Below are positions 49,566-57,560 of a stretch of 64,000 nt of DNA, in pieces. Source of the stretch: Gemmatimonas sp. (GTDB taxonomy: Bacteria > Gemmatimonadota > Gemmatimonadetes > Gemmatimonadales > Gemmatimonadaceae). The stretch is from the NCBI RefSeq assembly GCF_021298855.1, contig NZ_JAJTHI010000043.1, positions 34,790 to 98,789 of the forward strand. The letters run 5' to 3'. How positions within the stretch are numbered: the first letter of the stretch is position 1; every line of letters starts with the position of its first letter. Below the pieces are notes generated by a model that did not search any database, was not told the DNA's origin, and was given only the letters and a program-made list of their open reading frames with translations. The position numbers and the translations under genes are program-made.

Positions 49566-51344
49566 TTACGGCCAGGTGAACAGCGACGTCGGCGCGGTCC
49601 TTTCGCGGCTGCGTTCCACATCCGGCGTGTCGCGCCAGAACGTGCGGCTGCGATCGAGGCCGGTCAGCCGCACCTCGACGCGCTTGCGGGGATCGTTGCT
49701 CACCGGCACCGCCACGTCGAGCCGCCACAGTCTGCGGGAACGGGGCGGCACCGCGGCCAGCAGGGAAATGCCCACGGCGCCGCGCCACGGCGTATCCACG
49801 GCGTAGGGCACCGACCGCTCCGCCCACAGCCGCCCCGCCTCGGCGAAACCGGCAAGGCCCACGTCCGCCACATTGAGCCGTGTGGGAACCACCAGCCGCT
49901 GCTCGGCGCGAAAAACCAGCCGCCGCGCCCCCGGATCGGTGGACAGGCGATGCCCCAGCAGTCCGCCTTCGCGGTCGGCCAGCGAGAGCTGCAGTGGCGC
50001 CTGCATGCGCCGACCGGTGGCCCATTCGGCTTGCAGCACGGTGGTCTGTCGCACCGCGGGACGGAAATACCACGCCGCCCGTCCGCTGCCGATCACATTC
50101 TCCCACTGCCTGCGGTCGAGGCTGTAGCGCGCTTCGGTGATCCCCTGCGCGGCCGCGAACCACTGCTCACCGCCCCAGCCGAGGTAGATGTTGGTGGCCA
50201 GAAACCGGTCGCGATCCACCGCCGGTCCCACCGGAATGGAGTGCCCGGCCGCCACGCCCGCCTGCACCCCCACCCGGATGTCCTGCGCGCCGGTGAGGGC
50301 GTCGAAGCCCTGCACGCGCACGAACCGGAGGGCGCGAAAGCCCAGCAGCACGTTGGCGCGCATCACGTTCTGGCGCAGAAACGGCGGAACGGGCGTCCCC
50401 AGCGTATCGGGGAACACGCCCTCGTTGGTCAGCAGCAGCGATCCCGAATCGGTACGCTCCTCCTCGCGAGTGAGCAGCAGCCCGAGCAGCTTGAGGCGAC
50501 CCACCGGCCCCACGCGCACGAGGCCGCCCACATTGCCGAACGCGCGGCGCACGTTCACCGCATTCATGGGCAGCTCGCCGCGCAGAAAGCGCAGCGGCTC
50601 ACGGGTGCCACCCACCGAGCCGATCCACGCCAGACGCTGCAGGTCAGTGTAGAACGGGCGCACCACCTGCATCTGCATGCGCTGCCCGAACAGCTCGCGC
50701 CGGGCCTCGAGGCGCAGTTCATCTCGCCCGCCAAGGAACTGATAGTCGGTGTACTGCACCCCCAGCACGTCGTTGTACGCCAGCCCGTCGCGCCACTCCA
50801 CGGCGGCCTGGGTGGCATTGCCGGCCAGGTTGGTCTCGCCCAGCCCAATGCCGCGGAAGATGGGCGACGAACCACGAATGAGGGGTTCGAAGATCAGACT
50901 GAAGTCGTCGCGCGTCTCCACCTCCAGCCGCACCCCCCCCTGTTCGTCGTCGTACGCGCGAATGCGGGCGTCCACCAGATACGGCTGCGCACGCAGGATG
51001 CGCTCCGACTCGGCGCGCTTGATCTGATTGCACGGCTCACCGACCTTGAGCAGCAGGAATCGGCGCACCACATCGTCGCGGGTGTTGACGTGCAGCGCGC
51101 GCACGGTGCGGCGCACCCACTCCAGGTCACGCGGCAGGCGGTCGGTGAAGGGCGGCTGGGTAATGACCACGATGTCGCTGATCACCTGACCGGAGCATCC
51201 GGTTACCGGCAACCGTCCCTGACTGGATACGGGCGCCTGGCGCACGCTGTCGGTTCGCGTGACCTGCTGCGCCTCGAGCGTCGGAACCACGAAGGACAGC
51301 GCGAACACGGCGCGGCGCCATCGCCGCCCCCGTTGCCTCAGCAT
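49566..51344 (-). CDS. Outer-membrane protein of the BamA/TamA (Omp85-like) type
   Basis: A 592-residue protein with an N-terminal signal peptide (RRAVFALSFVVPTLEAQ). A POTRA-like segment follows (ISDIVVITQPPFTD, then RRFLLLKVGEPCNQIKRAESERILRAQPYLVDARI, including the typical helix-strand start of a POTRA repeat). From about residue 170 come alternating strands that fit a beta-barrel (LEARRELFGQRMQMQVVRPFY, then GGEQWFAAAQGITEARYSL). Probably an outer-membrane assembly or transport protein. ATG 51344 is 4 nt after the coiled-coil gene stop, so the two form a unit. The exact family (BamA, TamA or a surface-antigen relative) is not certain. Confidence 0.75.
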   Translation of the reverse strand: MLRQRGRRWRRAVFALSFVVPTLEAQQVTRTDSVRQAPVSSQGRLPVTGCSGQVISDIVVITQPPFTDRLPRDLEWVRRTVRALHVNTRDDVVRRFLLLKVGEPCNQIKRAESERILRAQPYLVDARIRAYDDEQGGVRLEVETRDDFSLIFEPLIRGSSPIFRGIGLGETNLAGNATQAAVEWRDGLAYNDVLGVQYTDYQFLGGRDELRLEARRELFGQRMQMQVVRPFYTDLQRLAWIGSVGGTREPLRFLRGELPMNAVNVRRAFGNVGGLVRVGPVGRLKLLGLLLTREEERTDSGSLLLTNEGVFPDTLGTPVPPFLRQNVMRANVLLGFRALRFVRVQGFDALTGAQDIRVGVQAGVAAGHSIPVGPAVDRDRFLATNIYLGWGGEQWFAAAQGITEARYSLDRRQWENVIGSGRAAWYFRPAVRQTTVLQAEWATGRRMQAPLQLSLADREGGLLGHRLSTDPGARRLVFRAEQRLVVPTRLNVADVGLAGFAEAGRLWAERSVPYAVDTPWRGAVGISLLAAVPPRSRRLWRLDVAVPVSNDPRKRVEVRLTGLDRSRTFWRDTPDVERSRERTAPTSLFTWP

Positions 51345-51348
51345 GCCG

Positions 51349-51918
51349 TCAACGTCCGAACTGCTTCTTGAGCTCGGCCAGACGGGCTTCCGCATCGGCC
51401 TCCCGCTCCACGCGGGAGCGGCGTACCGGGGCGCCCGACTCCAGAGGATCCACGGTCGCGCCAGCGGCCTCATGGGTGAACAGCGCCTGCACTTCGCGGG
51501 CGGCCGCGGCGTCGGGGCTCTCCCCCCCCGGGGCCACCCCGGAGAGGACCTGGCGCAGGTCGGCGCTCATGGCCTCGTATTCCCGCTCGGCGAGGGCCAG
51601 CTCCTGTTGCTGCACCATGCGCTTCGATTCCAGTACGGCCACCCGCTCCGCATGTTGTGCCGCGAACCGCTCGGCGATGGCCACGGTTTCCTGATCACCG
51701 ATATCGGCGGCGAGCGACTGCCGCCGGCGCACCGTGGCCAGTTCGCCCTCCTCGACGCGGAGTCGCTGCTCGGTCGTGGCCAGCGCCGCGCGCATGTCGT
51801 TGATGGCGAGCTTGGCGTGCACCATGGCCTCACGCATCCCCTGCCCCATCCGACGGCGTTCGTCGGGATCGAGGCGGGAGGAGAGGGCACGGAGGGAATC
51901 GCGGAGCTCGTCGAACAT
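51349..51918 (-). CDS. PspA/IM30-like coiled-coil protein
   Basis: A 189-residue protein, almost entirely predicted helix from residue 1 to 130 with a coiled-coil heptad pattern (for example HAKLAINDMRAALATTEQRLRVEEGELATV). A short disordered segment and a basic end (ARLAELKKQFGR) follow. The start FDELRDSLRAL and overall shape resemble PspA/IM30, membrane-protecting proteins, but the match is by pattern only. ATG 51918 has TAGCTT 6 nt upstream. Followed 4 nt later by the outer-membrane protein gene, which suggests a joint envelope role. Confidence 0.55.
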   Translation of the reverse strand: MFDELRDSLRALSSRLDPDERRRMGQGMREAMVHAKLAINDMRAALATTEQRLRVEEGELATVRRRQSLAADIGDQETVAIAERFAAQHAERVAVLESKRMVQQQELALAEREYEAMSADLRQVLSGVAPGGESPDAAAAREVQALFTHEAAGATVDPLESGAPVRRSRVEREADAEARLAELKKQFGR

Positions 51919-51924
51919 GCGCGT

Positions 51925-51930
51925 AAGCTA
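51925..51930 (-). promoter_or_regulatory. Start-proximal -10 element of the coiled-coil/outer-membrane protein unit
   Basis: TAGCTT on the minus strand, 6 nt before the ATG at 51918; no Shine-Dalgarno. Confidence 0.45.
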
Positions 51931-52041
51931 GGCGACGAAGCGGTCAGCCGCGATACGTCCCGGCGTGCCGTGCGCGCGACATGTCGCGCGTCGCCGCCCC
52001 GACGACCGCTCCGGTGACCGCCTGGTCGCGACCGCTGGAAG

Positions 52042-52779
52042 TCAGCTTTCCGGACGCACGTCCCGCGGAAAGAGGTCGCGCACCTGCCGCATGAGCCGTT
52101 CCGGGGTGTGCACGTGCGGGAACAACAGGCGATCACTGACCTGATTGAGCGCCACCCGGACGACCCCGAATTGCTCGGCCGCTGTGGCGAGCACCGGCCC
52201 CAACCCGTGCTCGTGCGCCAGCCGATGGTCGGCCGCCAGTCGGAAGCCCCGCTGTCCCATGGACTCGAAGTAGCGCAGGTCGGGGCCGCCCCGGCGCCAG
52301 CGCCGCTGTTCGATGTGGTCCGGGAACAGGCCACTCAGCCACAGGGCATAGTTCCCCAGGTGCGCACGGGCCAGGAACGCCCGCGGCGCATCGGCCGCGT
52401 CGAGCTCGTCGGCGATCGCCGCCAGAGTATCGTAGGTCGCATCATCATGCGCACCGAGCTGCCGCGCCCGCTGCCGCAGGCCGAAGTGGAGCAGGATGGA
52501 CGCGACATAGTCGGCCAGCGGCCGGTCGTCGGCGCCCGTGTCTCGCATGGCGTGGCGCACCATCACGTAGCTGAAGAGCGGCAGCGAAGCGGCGGCCGCG
52601 TCGGGCTCGCGGCGGAGCGCCGGCGGCAACACCGGGTCGTCGAGCACGGCGTCCAGCCCCTCGTCGGCGAGCCGATGCGCGACCTGTTCGGCAGGGACGC
52701 CGCGCGCGCGCGCGACGAGACGCACGGCCAGCTGGGCATCGGCGCGCTGCAGGCGGGCGCGGGTGTTCGCGAGAATCAT
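52042..52779 (-). CDS. Unknown protein
   Basis: A 245-residue protein, mostly helical and rich in arginine and alanine, with no signal peptide or membrane segment. Recognisable stretches include LLHFGLRQRARQLG, ARAHLGNYALWLSGLFPDHI and RLMRQVRDLFP. I do not recognise the family and infer no function. ATG 52779 (MILANTR) is well supported: GGAGA lies 7 nt upstream. The gene diverges from the glycosyltransferase gene at 52960; a shared AT-rich patch with TATTAT (52878-52883) lies between them. Confidence 0.65.
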   Translation of the reverse strand: MILANTRARLQRADAQLAVRLVARARGVPAEQVAHRLADEGLDAVLDDPVLPPALRREPDAAAASLPLFSYVMVRHAMRDTGADDRPLADYVASILLHFGLRQRARQLGAHDDATYDTLAAIADELDAADAPRAFLARAHLGNYALWLSGLFPDHIEQRRWRRGGPDLRYFESMGQRGFRLAADHRLAHEHGLGPVLATAAEQFGVVRVALNQVSDRLLFPHVHTPERLMRQVRDLFPRDVRPES

Positions 52780-52959
52780 GCACGAGTCTCCGGGAGCGTG
52801 GTTCTTCGTGGCGCGCATCATGCCCCGCTGCAGCCGGCCGGATACCGCGTCCCGCCGCACCGGAGCCCCTTCCCTGTTATTATCGGACGCAGACCAGTAC
52901 GCCAGTGTTTCGGCGGCTTTCCGCCGTGCACCCGCCCGTTCGTCCCTCGCATCCGACCC

Positions 52960-55068
52960 GTGCTCTACCTCGCCATCCCTGCGCACAACGAAGTGGCCAC
53001 CATTGGCGTGCTGCTCTGGCGGCTCCGCACGGTGCTGGCCGAGTTTCCGCGCGAGTACGAGGTGGTGGTGTACGACGATGCCAGCACCGACGACACGGCC
53101 GCGGTGGCCGAGCAATACGAGCGCGCCATGCCCGTGTCGGTGCTGCGCGGGCGGAGTCGGCTGGGCTACGCGGGCGCGGTGGACGCCCTGTTGCGGCACG
53201 TGGCCACCCTGACGCGTTATCCGCGGCGGGATGCGGTGCTGCTGCTCCAGGGAGACTTCACGGATCCGCCGGTCATTGTGCCGGAATTCGCCCGCCGCTT
53301 CGAAGGCGGCGCGGATCTCGTGGTGGGGGAACGCCTCACGGTGGCCGACGCGCCGACTGCGGTGAAGCGGCTGTTCAAGTACGGCCACTGGGCCATGCGT
53401 CCCTTCGTGAAGGTGAGCGGCGTGGCCGACCTCACGGCGTCGATGCGGCTGGTCCGCATTTCGGCGCTGCGCGAGGCCATTCGTGTGGCGGGCTCGTCAC
53501 CGCTCGTGAGCGGCGACAGCTGGACAGCCAACGCCGACCTGCTGCTGCGTCTCGCGCCGCACGCGCGGCGGGTGGAGTCGGTCCCCATGGAACCCACCTT
53601 CGGTGTGCGCATGCGCGACACGCGCCGCGCGGCCATGGCCGACACCATGAGCGCGCTCAAGTGGGCCTGGGCATCGCGCGGCCGGCGCGCCGTCGTGGGT
53701 TCCTCACCGGCGGAGACCGGTCCCGATGAGCGGCGCCCCCCCCGGCAGGGCGGCAAGCGCCGCGACGAGCCGGAACTCTCCGTGGAGCGCATCCGGGAAA
53801 AGGTGCGTGAGCGGGACGGGTCGAGCGGCATCGACGGGGAAGCGCCGGACGTGCGACGGGGCCGGCGCGATCGCGGCGAACGTGCCGAGCGGGGTGAGCG
53901 AACGGCGCGGGCCGAACGGCCCGGGCGCGGCGACCGGGTCCGGGAGGCGCGTGAACCGCGGGACGTTCGTGAGCCACGCGAGCCACGCGAGCCGCGTGAG
54001 TCGCGTGAGTCGCGTGAGTCACGTGAACCGCGGGACGTTCGTGAGCCGCGTGAGCCGCGTGAGCCGCGTGAGCCGCGTGAGTCGCGTGAGTCGCGTGAGT
54101 CACGTGAACCGCGTGAGCGTACCCGCTCGGCCCGTGCGGGCCGCACCGCCGAGGGGCGAACTGGCGCGCCACGGGAGGCGGACGCGACGCGGCCCGCCCG
54201 CAAGCGCGAGGAGCCGCGTTCGCCGTACGCCGATCCCACGGGTTCGCTCGACGATCCCTTCGCCGCTCCGGTCCGGCGCGAGGCGCCGGGGGCCAATGAC
54301 CCGGGCGAAACGCCGTCGCCGCAGGCGGTGCCCCCCGCCTTCGGCGCCGCTCGCCCGCCTGCCGACGCCACGCCGGACGAGACGGTCAGCGATGAGCCGG
54401 CCGTGCTCCGGAACAGCGATGCCGCGGGTCCGAAGGCCGCGCCACAGCCGGGCGGCGTTGACGAGCCGGGCGACGTGGATGGTGAGGGCGACAGCGACAG
54501 CGATAGCGATAGCGACAGCGACCGCGAAAGCGACGGTGACGGCGAGACCGAGCGTGACGCCGATGGCCAGCCGCGGCGCAAGCGGCGCCGGAACCGTCGC
54601 TCACGGCGGGGGCGTCGTCGCAAGAACGGCGAGGTTGCCGGCGAAGGCGAGGAGGGGGGCAACGGCGACGAACATGCCCCAACGGGCGATGAAGCCGGGT
54701 CCGTGAACGGCCTCGAGTCGTCGAGGTCGGACGAAACGGTGCGATTCTCCCCTGGTGACCATATCGACGGCGAGCCGGTCGCCCCTCGGCGCCAGCGCCG
54801 GCGTGCCGCCCCGGTGGAGGGAGACGAAGCCGGGGCCCACTCCACGGACGGCTTCGACGAGGGGGACGACGCGGACGAGGGCGACGACGAAGTCGCCGGC
54901 GTGGAGAGCATGTCGGAAGGGGCCCCGCGTCCGCGGCGGCGGGGACGACGCGGTCGCCGCGGCGGCGCCCGACGGTCGCGCGGTCGCAAGGACGGTGGCG
55001 ACGGCAAGGGCAGCCGCCCCCCTGGCGACGACGACGGGGGCGATCGCGCCGCCGGCGGGAGCGATTGA
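52960..55068 (+). CDS. Family 2 glycosyltransferase with a long charged, repetitive C-terminal tail
   Basis: A 702-residue protein. Residues 1-240 are a GT2 (GT-A fold) domain: LAIPAHNEVATIG, the nucleotide-sugar motif YDDASTDDT (residues 38-46), LLLQGDFTDPP and later SMRLVRISALREA. Dolichol-phosphate-mannose-synthase-like enzymes look similar. From about residue 245 the sequence is low complexity: RE(P/S) repeats, acidic DSDSD runs and basic RKRRRNRRSRRGRRRK blocks, ending in glycine/arginine-rich sequence. Such a tail is not part of known GT2 enzymes; it resembles RNA-binding disordered regions. GTG 52960 begins the conserved region. A hairpin follows the stop. Confidence 0.8.
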   Translation: MLYLAIPAHNEVATIGVLLWRLRTVLAEFPREYEVVVYDDASTDDTAAVAEQYERAMPVSVLRGRSRLGYAGAVDALLRHVATLTRYPRRDAVLLLQGDFTDPPVIVPEFARRFEGGADLVVGERLTVADAPTAVKRLFKYGHWAMRPFVKVSGVADLTASMRLVRISALREAIRVAGSSPLVSGDSWTANADLLLRLAPHARRVESVPMEPTFGVRMRDTRRAAMADTMSALKWAWASRGRRAVVGSSPAETGPDERRPPRQGGKRRDEPELSVERIREKVRERDGSSGIDGEAPDVRRGRRDRGERAERGERTARAERPGRGDRVREAREPRDVREPREPREPRESRESRESREPRDVREPREPREPREPRESRESRESREPRERTRSARAGRTAEGRTGAPREADATRPARKREEPRSPYADPTGSLDDPFAAPVRREAPGANDPGETPSPQAVPPAFGAARPPADATPDETVSDEPAVLRNSDAAGPKAAPQPGGVDEPGDVDGEGDSDSDSDSDSDRESDGDGETERDADGQPRRKRRRNRRSRRGRRRKNGEVAGEGEEGGNGDEHAPTGDEAGSVNGLESSRSDETVRFSPGDHIDGEPVAPRRQRRRAAPVEGDEAGAHSTDGFDEGDDADEGDDEVAGVESMSEGAPRPRRRGRRGRRGGARRSRGRKDGGDGKGSRPPGDDDGGDRAAGGSD
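53946..54120 (+). repeat. 9-bp codon repeats encoding RE(P/S) triplets
   Basis: Units of nine bases (CGTGAGCCG-like and CGTGAGTCG-like) encoding REP and RES triplets. A larger block, beginning with the REPRDV segment and continuing through several REP and RES triplets, occurs twice (53949 onward and 54024 onward), showing block duplication. Further on, GAYAGC hexamers (about 54487-54525) encode alternating D and S. Confidence 0.8.
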
Positions 55069-55102
55069 GCGAGCCACCGGCACGTACGGGCCACACACAC
55101 CA

Positions 55103-55134
55103 CGGGGCGACCAGCCACACGGCCGGTCGCCCCG
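55103..55134. terminator. Hairpin between the glycosyltransferase gene and the converging small membrane gene
   Basis: 10-bp stem CGGGGCGACC with its complement (55103-55112 with 55125-55134). The inner nine bases are the same as the stem at 49222. TTCTCA follows on the plus strand. Confidence 0.6.
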
Positions 55135-55174
55135 TTCTCATGCTACCGGGAATGCGGGGCCCGCGGCCCCCCGG

Positions 55175-55390
55175 TCAGCTGCGGATGGCCCGCTCGATGC
55201 GTTCCGCGGTTGCCGGGCTGACCAGCCGCAGCAGGAAATACACGACCGCCCCGAGCAGCAGCACCTTGAGGGCCAACCCGACCAGCCAGAAGAGCAACGA
55301 CACCAGCGGCCCCAGCAGCCCGAAAACGAGCTTGAGGGCGACCAGGCCGGCCAGAGCGACGAAACCGACAGTGAACAAGGTGCGGAGCAT
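55175..55390 (-). CDS. Small membrane protein, unknown
   Basis: A 71-residue protein with two hydrophobic helices (FTVGFVALAGLVALKLVFGLLGPL and LLFWLVGLALKVLLLGAVVYFLL) and a short charged C-terminus (ATAERIERAI). No family is recognised. ATG 55390 is chosen because GAGG lies 7 nt upstream; the GTG at 55435 would add 15 residues. It diverges from lipA. Confidence 0.65.
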   Translation of the reverse strand: MLRTLFTVGFVALAGLVALKLVFGLLGPLVSLLFWLVGLALKVLLLGAVVYFLLRLVSPATAERIERAIRS

Positions 55391-55500
55391 GCACGCCTCA
55401 GGGCGGTTGAAGGATACCTGTTGCTTTACGATCACCCGCGGTTTCCGGTTTCGATCAGTCGCAATTTCCAGCTATTTTGGCTTAGACAGTTATGCGAGTG

Positions 55501-55529
55501 TTTCCGGAAACGGTGCACCGGACTAGCTT
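55501..55529 (+). promoter_or_regulatory. Candidate promoter of lipA
   Basis: TTTCCG (55501-55506), a 17-bp spacer and TAGCTT (55524-55529), 47 nt before the lipA ATG. The -10 fits the TANNTT form; the -35 is weak. The region upstream (55460-55495) is AT-rich for this genome. Confidence 0.45.
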
Positions 55530-55576
55530 CCCCCGTTCACGTCCCGGGACCACCCCCGGGCAACACCGTGCCGCAA

Positions 55577-56488
55577 ATGGCTGAGCAGCTGGTACAGATC
55601 ATGGGGCGCCACCGCCGCGATCCGCTCCCCGAGCGGAAGCCGCAGTGGCTCAAGGTCAAGGCGCCGGGCGGAGAGAACTATATCCGCCTCAAGCACATGA
55701 TGAAGGAGCTCAAGCTCCATTCCGTGTGCGAGGAGGCGCATTGCCCCAACATTGGCGAGTGCTGGCAGCACGGCACCGCCACCTTCATGATCCTGGGCAG
55801 CGTCTGCACCCGCAACTGCGCCTACTGCGCGGTGGCGCACGGCAAGCCGCCCGAGTACGACATCGAGGAGCCGCGCCGGGTGGGGGAAGCCATTGCCCGG
55901 CTGGGATTGCGCCACGCGGTCATCACCTCGGTGGATCGCGACGACCTCCCCGACTTCGGCGCCTACATCTTCGCCGAAACCATCCGGCAGATTCACCAGC
56001 GCCTCCCCGACTGCTCGGTGGAGGTGCTCGTGCCGGACTTCCAGGGGAACGTGGACGCCATCCGCACGGTCCTCGAGGCCCGGCCGGAGATCTACAACCA
56101 CAACACCGAAACGGTGCCGCGCCTGTTCAAGAAGGCGCGTCCGGGTGGCCGCTACGAGCGGGTGCTCGAGATCTTCCGCACCGCCAAGCGTCTGGCCCCC
56201 GACATCCCCACCAAGACCGGCATCATCCTCGGCCTGGGCGAGACCAACGAGGAAGTCGTGGAGGTCATGAAGGACCTGCGCGCGGTCGACGTGGACATCC
56301 TCACCCTCGGCCAGTACCTGCGCCCCTCCGACGGGCACATCGCCCTCGACCGGTACGTCACGCCGCAGGAATTCCGCGACCTGTACGAGGTGGGCATGCG
56401 CCTCGGCTTCAAGCATGTCGAGAGCGGGCCGCTGGTGCGCTCCAGTTATCACGCCTGGGAGCAGGTCCAGGCGGCATCACTCGCCTGA
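55577..56488 (+). CDS. lipA: Lipoyl synthase
   Basis: Radical SAM enzyme that inserts two sulfurs into the octanoyl group on lipoyl domains. The 303-residue protein has both iron-sulfur motifs: CEEAHCPNIGEC (auxiliary cluster) and CTRNCAYC (radical SAM cluster, CxxxCxxC). Also seen are HNTETVPRLFKKARPGG, LGLGET and the C-terminal RSSYHAWEQ with the conserved serine. ATG 55577 is likely; GTG 55568 and ATG 55601 are alternatives and none has a good Shine-Dalgarno. It heads a unit with pdhABC, whose E2 subunit is a lipoyl protein; lipM at 40908 would make the octanoyl substrate. Confidence 0.94.
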   Translation: MAEQLVQIMGRHRRDPLPERKPQWLKVKAPGGENYIRLKHMMKELKLHSVCEEAHCPNIGECWQHGTATFMILGSVCTRNCAYCAVAHGKPPEYDIEEPRRVGEAIARLGLRHAVITSVDRDDLPDFGAYIFAETIRQIHQRLPDCSVEVLVPDFQGNVDAIRTVLEARPEIYNHNTETVPRLFKKARPGGRYERVLEIFRTAKRLAPDIPTKTGIILGLGETNEEVVEVMKDLRAVDVDILTLGQYLRPSDGHIALDRYVTPQEFRDLYEVGMRLGFKHVESGPLVRSSYHAWEQVQAASLA

Positions 56489-56527
56489 CACCGTCCCTCC
56501 CACTCAACACTCCCCACTGTAGTTGAG

Positions 56528-57547
56528 ATGCCTCCCAAGAAGAAATCCGACACCCAGGTGACCGTGAAGACGGACAGCACCGCCGCGCTGCACAAGGAGC
56601 TGCTCTACAGCATGCTCCTGCAGCGCCGCTTCGAGGAACGATGTGCCGAGATGTACGCGATCGGCCGGATCGGTGGCTTCTGCCATCTGTACATCGGACA
56701 GGAAGCGGTCTCCACCGGGTTCATTTCCCTGCTCCGCCCCGACGACTACATCATCACCACCTACCGCGATCACGGGCAGGCGCTGGCGCGCGGCATGACG
56801 CCGCGGGCCGTCATGTCGGAGCTCTTCGGGCGGCAGGACGGATGTGCGAAGGGCAAGGGCGGCTCGATGCACATGTTCGACCGGCAGCTGGGGTTCCTTG
56901 GCGGTCACGGCATCGTGGGCGGCCATGTCCCCATTGCCAGCGGCGTGGGCTTCGCCATCCGTTATCGCGGCGGCGATCAGGTCATTGCCTGCTTCATGGG
57001 CGAGTCGGTGGTGAACACGGGGGCCTTCCACGAGGCGCTCAACATGGCGGCGCTCTGGAAGCTGCCCTGCATCTTCATCATCGAGAACAACCGCTACGGC
57101 ATGGGCACGGCGCTCGAGCGCGCGTCCTCGATTCACGACATCTACAAGCGCGGCGCGTCCTACGACATGCCGCGGGACGTGGTGGACGGACAGGATGTGC
57201 TCGCCGTGCGCAAGGCCGCCGCCGACGCCATCGATCGGGCGCGCAAGGAAAGCATGCCCACACTGCTCGAAGTGCGCACCTACCGCTTCATGGGGCACTC
57301 CATGTCCGACGCGGTGAGCGGCACCTACCGCACCAAGGAAGAGCTCGAGCAGTACCTCAAGCGCGATCCCATTGCCCTGCACCGCCAGCGCATGGAAGAC
57401 GCCGGCGAGATCTCGGCGGCCGACGTCGCCGCCATGGACGACGAGATCAAGACGCTCGTCCAGGACAGCATCGACTTCGCGGAAGCGAGCCCGGAGTTGC
57501 CGCTCGAGGCGCTCATGGAAGACATCCTCGTCGAAACCACGAGCTGA
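56528..57547 (+). CDS. pdhA: Pyruvate dehydrogenase E1 component, alpha subunit
   Basis: Thiamine-diphosphate enzyme subunit that decarboxylates pyruvate. The 339-residue protein has the E1alpha motifs: FCHLYIGQEAVSTG, YRDHGQALARGM, GGSMHMFD, then the ThDP/Mg region ACFMGESVVNTGAFHEALNMAALWKLPCIFIIENN, and FMGHSMSDAVSGTYRTKEE. At the metal-binding position it reads GES (Glu159) where GDG is usual. ATG 56528 is chosen; the first 18 residues are basic and not conserved. pdhB begins 13 nt downstream. Confidence 0.93.
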   Translation: MPPKKKSDTQVTVKTDSTAALHKELLYSMLLQRRFEERCAEMYAIGRIGGFCHLYIGQEAVSTGFISLLRPDDYIITTYRDHGQALARGMTPRAVMSELFGRQDGCAKGKGGSMHMFDRQLGFLGGHGIVGGHVPIASGVGFAIRYRGGDQVIACFMGESVVNTGAFHEALNMAALWKLPCIFIIENNRYGMGTALERASSIHDIYKRGASYDMPRDVVDGQDVLAVRKAAADAIDRARKESMPTLLEVRTYRFMGHSMSDAVSGTYRTKEELEQYLKRDPIALHRQRMEDAGEISAADVAAMDDEIKTLVQDSIDFAEASPELPLEALMEDILVETTS

Positions 57548-57560
57548 GAGCGCCACGACC

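Noticed and set aside
47741..49621. Minus-strand frame of 626 codons with repeats like WHPRGGTHAVAP
   Set aside because: It is the antisense of the POT gene continued into the stop-free repeat array.
49254..51371. Plus-strand frame of 705 codons starting with repeated VGAR
   Set aside because: The first part is the 12-bp and 14-bp array; the rest is antisense to the outer-membrane protein gene. No Shine-Dalgarno or domain.
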